Shown here: piece by piece, positions 6,314-8,777 of the stretch
Numbering within the stretch: position 1 is the first letter of the stretch
Layout of the letters: every line of letters begins with the position of its first letter
Assembly (NCBI GenBank): GCA_900555035.1
Contig: USJX01000099.1
Location: forward strand, 1 to 8,777
DNA length: 8,777 bases
Origin: an uncultured Prevotella sp.
GTDB taxonomy: Bacteria > Bacteroidota > Bacteroidia > Bacteroidales > Bacteroidaceae
Direction: 5' to 3'
Notes under the pieces: model-generated
Seen by the model: only the letters and a program-made list of their open reading frames with translations
The model's database searches: none
What the model was told of the DNA's origin: nothing
Program-made: the position numbers and the translations under genes

Positions 6314-7774
6314 TTACTTATTGAAACCGGTAACCTCCACGTATGGAGCCTGACCTCTGCCATCCTCATTGCGATAAGAAACCGTAATCTTCTTGCACTC
6401 ATTCGGCATCAGACTGAAGTAGTTGTCGCTGTAGATAACAGGCAGGATCTGCTCGCCATCACCACCCTTCAGGTTCAAACGAATCAAGAGGGCTGGCACA
6501 TTGCCCGTATTGCGGATTTCAACCTCGCCAATCCACTCTTCACCCTGCTGAACAAAGCGCTTGCCACTGATGGCAACCGTAGCCTTTGGCAGTTTAGAAA
6601 GTGCCTGGAGATTATCCTCCTCCTTACCCATCACGTAGAAGTTGTCAGATACAATCTGGTTGTTCTGCTCAAGCGTCAACTTGATGTAATAAACAGCCTC
6701 ATCCGGCTCGCTTACGCTTACCGCATCAAGAGTCTGGTCTTCACCCACATTCACTTCCTGGCTTTCCTCCTTAATCAGCTTTCCGTACATATCGAAAATC
6801 TGAGCCTTAGCCACCAGACCATTCTTGGCACCACCGGCAAAGTTGACCACCTCGGCAACCTTCTTCACCGGATTATACTGGATATGCAATGGCTCACAAG
6901 CCTTCTTCACACCAAAGTAAGCAGCGGTTGGCTCGAAGTAATAATCGTAGGTACACCAAACCATGCTTGGCCAGCAGGCATGACTCATCCAGATAAGCAA
7001 ACCGAGACGATCCTGCTGAGAAGACTCGTACATCGCACGATAGCCATCATAGTTAAGCCACTGTGCCCACTTGGTAAACTGCTCTGCACTCTGAGGCTTG
7101 CCATAACGCATTTCCATGATGTTGTTGAAAGATTCACCTCCCTGGGCACCCTTCAATGTATAGTCATGCTGTCCCCAGGCATCGCTTCCCTCGCGGCGCA
7201 ACTGCCACTGGTTGAGCATCTGCTTGCCATTCTTGGAAGCCAGCGTATTGGCTGCCTCGGCATGCAAACCGCCCTTACCCATCACCTGCATCTCAGACAA
7301 GGCGAATCTGCCGGAAGCATCCGGTTCTGTCAGCTGCAATCTCACATATCTGCCATGGCCCTTGCAAGCCACCTTCTCTACCAGTCCCTTCTGTTTCTGC
7401 TGTCCCAAGGTAGCAATTTCGCTCCAATTCTTAGCATCATTAGAAACCTGAATCTTTCCGTGGCGAGCCTTGTTCACCCAGAAGAGATTCACCTGATCGA
7501 AGTCTGCCTCTGTACCCAAATCCACATAGAGCCACTGTGCCTTGGAACTCAACTTATTGGTCAAGCCAGATTTCCATACACTTGAGAAGTGCATGGATGG
7601 ACGCCAAGAAGTGGTGTTATCGATGAGTTTGATACGCCACCATGCTGCACCCTTCATTTTCATTTCGATGCGCACATGCTCATAGTTGCCCTGCTTTTTC
7701 AAAGGAATGTTAACATTCAGTTTTCTGAGCGGCAGGCGCACCACGTCCTGGAACTTGTTTGGGTCAGAACTCAC
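6314..7774 (-). pseudogene. GH2 exo-beta-glucosaminidase-like gene, 3' part (catalytic core missing)
   Basis: This frame is the continuation of the 5' fragment at 7764-8195. Its first codon (GTG, 7772-7774) is only the edge of the open frame. Residues about 75-168 form a discoidin (F5/8 type C) domain: AQWLYVDLGTEADFDQVNLFW, KIQVSNDAKNWSEI, GRYVRLQLTE, FALSEMQVMG. QWQLRREGS at about 189-197 resembles the opening of the GH2 sugar-binding domain, but at about 200 the sequence jumps to WGQHDYTLKGAQ and GLLIWMSHACWPSMVW, the last strands of the GH2 barrel. The remaining barrel, its acid/base and nucleophile glutamates and the middle Ig domain are missing, about 500 residues by comparison with full-length relatives I recall. 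Residues about 285-486 are the C-terminal Ig-like domains, with SDNYFSLMPNE typical of exo-glucosaminidases. The product would bind but not cut glycans. Confidence 0.8.
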
Positions 7775-8195
7775 CGGTGAACTTCAGGTTCTTGAGGTTC
7801 ACCTTCATGGCTTCCCAGTTGAACTCCACGAAAGCATCTTCACCTTTAAAATATTGGCTTGTCACCGTATTTCCGTCAATCATCTTCTCCTTGTCACGGT
7901 TAGACAGCTCGCCCTCATTGGTTTTCACGCTCAAGAACGAAGGAGCCTTACTGGTGATGATTCCATCGGTTACGAGATGTCCCGTAAGATTGAAATCAGC
8001 ATTCGATGAAGTATATACCATTCGGTTCAAGGCGATGTTCCTATAGGTTTGATCCTTCACCATTTTAGGAGCCGTAAACTGCGATGGGCGTCCCGGATAT
8101 TGTCCGATGCCCCTAGTCTCGGTCAGATTGTCAGCATACGTCAAGCCTAGACTTTGGCTGAGTAAAGCTAAAAACATAACTGCTTGTTTCTTCAT
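7764..8195 (-). pseudogene. GH2 exo-beta-glucosaminidase-like gene, 5' part (ends at a frameshift)
   Basis: The 143-residue fragment starts with a signal peptide (about 1-21, MKKQAVMFLALLSQSLGLTYA), then TRGIGQYPGRPSQFTAPKM, an opening I recall from large secreted Bacteroidota GH2 proteins. Residues about 50-140 are a first discoidin-like domain (YRNIALNRMVYTSS, DKEKMIDGNTVTSQYF, AFVEFNWE). The frame stops at TGA 7764-7766, while homologous sequence continues without a gap in the next frame (SDPNKFQDVVRLPLR). Removing one T at GAGTTCTGA restores the frame as E-S-D-P, so a 1-base insertion, or a 2-base deletion, explains the break. The start ATG is preceded by an A-rich leader and a good promoter. 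A sequencing error cannot be excluded for the frameshift alone, but the internal deletion in the 3' part also argues for a decayed gene. Confidence 0.8.
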
Positions 8196-8234
8196 TTTTG
8201 TTTATTGAATAATTGATCTTACTAAGTTTTTGTG

Positions 8235-8242
8235 CAAAGTTA
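8235..8242 (-). promoter_or_regulatory. -7 element of the GH2 remnant promoter
   Basis: TAACTTTG on the minus strand matches TAnnTTTG exactly and is preceded by a run of nine T, as in the dnaA promoter. Transcription would start near 8229, giving a leader of about 33 nt. I see no clear -33 element at the expected distance. Confidence 0.6.
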
Positions 8243-8310
8243 CAAAAAAAAACGAAACCATACTATATTTTAAACTAATTTATTTATTCTTTTTGGTTTT
8301 AAGGGGGCAG

Positions 8311-8469
8311 ATGCAGCGTATCGGCACCAAGAGCAACTATGTCAGTGCAGCCAACCGCTTTATGGAGTTTCGAGACAATGAAGCCAACGAGCGTGAGGAT
8401 TTTATCAAAAGATCTCGAAAGAGTTGTAAACAAATAGTTATGTTTACCCCACTTCGGAATGATGGGTAA
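8311..8469 (+). CDS. Small hypothetical protein or gene fragment
   Basis: I do not recognise this 52-residue reading frame. It begins MQRIGTKSNYVSAANRF and continues EFRDNEANEREDF, then a basic stretch KRSRKSCKQ. It is highly charged and probably helical. Codon third positions are GC-rich (ATC, GGC, ACC, AAC, GCC, CGC), like the real genes nearby and unlike the AT-rich flanks, which suggests genuine coding origin. AGGGGG lies five bases before the ATG. The frame is open upstream to 8230, but that part is AT-rich and overlaps the GH2 promoter. The change in composition near 8303 is abrupt. No plus-strand promoter is evident. It could be a small gene, but a fragment left from a larger gene or mobile element seems more likely. 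Confidence 0.3.
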   Translation: MQRIGTKSNYVSAANRFMEFRDNEANEREDFIKRSRKSCKQIVMFTPLRNDG

Positions 8470-8470
8470 A
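8443..8470. repeat. Short inverted repeat at the end of the small frame
   Basis: TTTACCC (8443-8449) and GGGTAAA (8464-8470) form a 7-bp inverted repeat with a 14-nt loop, overlapping the stop codon of the small frame. No T-tract follows, so a terminator role is doubtful. Confidence 0.35.
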
Positions 8471-8607
8471 ATGTTTAGCAAACTTCGCCCTTTCTTCTTA
8501 GAAGAGAGTAATCTTGTTGCAAAAGTACGAAAATTAGTTGGATTACGTGTCAAATTTTATCATTTTCTGTATTCCTCCTCCAAAAATTAACACAAATGTT
8601 TAGCAAA
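8469..8607 (+). repeat. Direct repeat AAATGTTTAGCAAA, two copies
   Basis: The 14-mer AAATGTTTAGCAAA occurs exactly at 8469-8482 and 8594-8607, 125 bp apart, in noncoding sequence. The second copy runs into the hairpin at 8603-8643. Confidence 0.7.
8520..8554 (-). promoter_or_regulatory. Promoter-like sequence with no obvious gene
   Basis: On the minus strand TTTG (8551-8554) lies 23 bp upstream of TACTTTTG (8520-8527), resembling a Bacteroidota promoter with a slightly long spacer. No convincing gene follows before the GH2 remnant, so it could be an orphan promoter or chance. Confidence 0.3.
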
Positions 8608-8643
8608 TCTGCCTGGGATGATTTCTGTAAATGGCAGATTTGC
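8603..8643. repeat. Perfect 11-bp inverted repeat (hairpin)
   Basis: GCAAATCTGCC (8603-8613) and GGCAGATTTGC (8633-8643) are exact reverse complements around a 19-nt loop. There is no T-tract on either side, so it does not look like a simple terminator; it may belong to a small RNA or to a mobile-element end. Confidence 0.75.
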
Positions 8644-8704
8644 ACTTATTTCGGCTATTGTTGCCCTTTTCTAAGAAGAAAGCGCAAAATAATGTAAAAT
8701 AAAG

Positions 8705-8716
8705 CTACATATGTAG
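8705..8716. promoter_or_regulatory. 12-bp palindrome CTACATATGTAG
   Basis: This perfect palindrome lies in the AT-rich noncoding right end and is the kind of site a dimeric regulator could bind. Any gene it controls would be beyond the window edge. The remainder of 8683-8777 shows no gene; it has one perfect DnaA-box match, TTATGCACA, at 8754-8762. Confidence 0.3.
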
Positions 8717-8777
8717 AGGCTGTATGGCTAATACTCATTATATACGATTAAGATTATGCACAACATTAACAAATGGA

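Larger units (their letters stand above)
8490..8682. repeat. Inverted repeat CTTTCTTCTTAGAA, two copies
   Basis: CTTTCTTCTTAGAA at 8490-8503 recurs as its exact reverse complement at 8669-8682. The first copy is also the left part of a local near-palindrome with AGAAGAGAG. The two copies bracket the second direct repeat and the hairpin at 8603-8643, as terminal repeats of a small element might. Confidence 0.6.

Noticed and set aside
6269..7585. 438-codon plus-strand open frame opposite the GH2 remnant
   Set aside because: The minus strand carries clear discoidin and GH2 C-terminal motifs; the plus frame resembles no family and begins within the terminator.
8299..8553. 84-codon minus-strand frame in the right end
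   Set aside because: It starts at a TTG inside the promoter-like -33 element and lies opposite a frame with better codon bias; no family resemblance.
8754..8762. Perfect DnaA-box match TTATGCACA near the right edge as an origin signal
   Set aside because: A single match in AT-rich DNA is expected by chance in a window of this size, and dnaA and its gap are 6 kb away.

Overview
The window looks like a chromosomal segment of a Bacteroidota bacterium, most likely Prevotella/Segatella-like. Evidence: several start-proximal copies of the Bacteroidota -7 promoter element TAnnTTTG, few Shine-Dalgarno sites, a Bacteroidota-style DnaA, an amidase/MCE gene pair, and a glycan-active GH2 remnant. The genus is inferred from overall character, not from a search.

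Layout. Positions 1-136 hold only a small hairpin downstream of dnaA. dnaA lies on the minus strand (137-1552). Upstream of it is a 363-bp AT-rich gap (1553-1915) with a strong dnaA promoter, one perfect DnaA box and a long hairpin; this is the best candidate for an origin region, though boxes are sparse. Further upstream, still on the minus strand, is a run that may be one or two operons: a stand-alone protein resembling only the C-terminal domain of class II ribonucleotide reductase (4589-5287), folB (4231-4605, overlapping it by 17 bp), a periplasmic SPOR-type N-acetylmuramoyl-L-alanine amidase (2888-4177) and an MCE/MlaD-family lipid-transport protein (1916-2815). A divergent promoter region (5288-5515) separates these from a plus-strand NfsA-like nitroreductase (5516-6256). 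A perfect 15-bp bidirectional terminator (6259-6298) separates the nitroreductase from a convergent, decayed GH2 exo-glucosaminidase-like gene (6314-8195), which carries a frameshift and appears to lack its whole catalytic core. The last 580 bp (8196-8777) has the GH2 promoter, a short gene fragment and several repeats and hairpins that look like mobile-element or gene debris.

Together the genes are mostly housekeeping: replication initiation, outer-membrane lipid transport, peptidoglycan cleavage and folate synthesis. The most unusual items are the orphan ribonucleotide-reductase C-terminal-like protein coupled to folB, the internally deleted GH2 gene, and the repeat-rich right end. I see no complete phage, CRISPR, toxin-antitoxin or other defence system.
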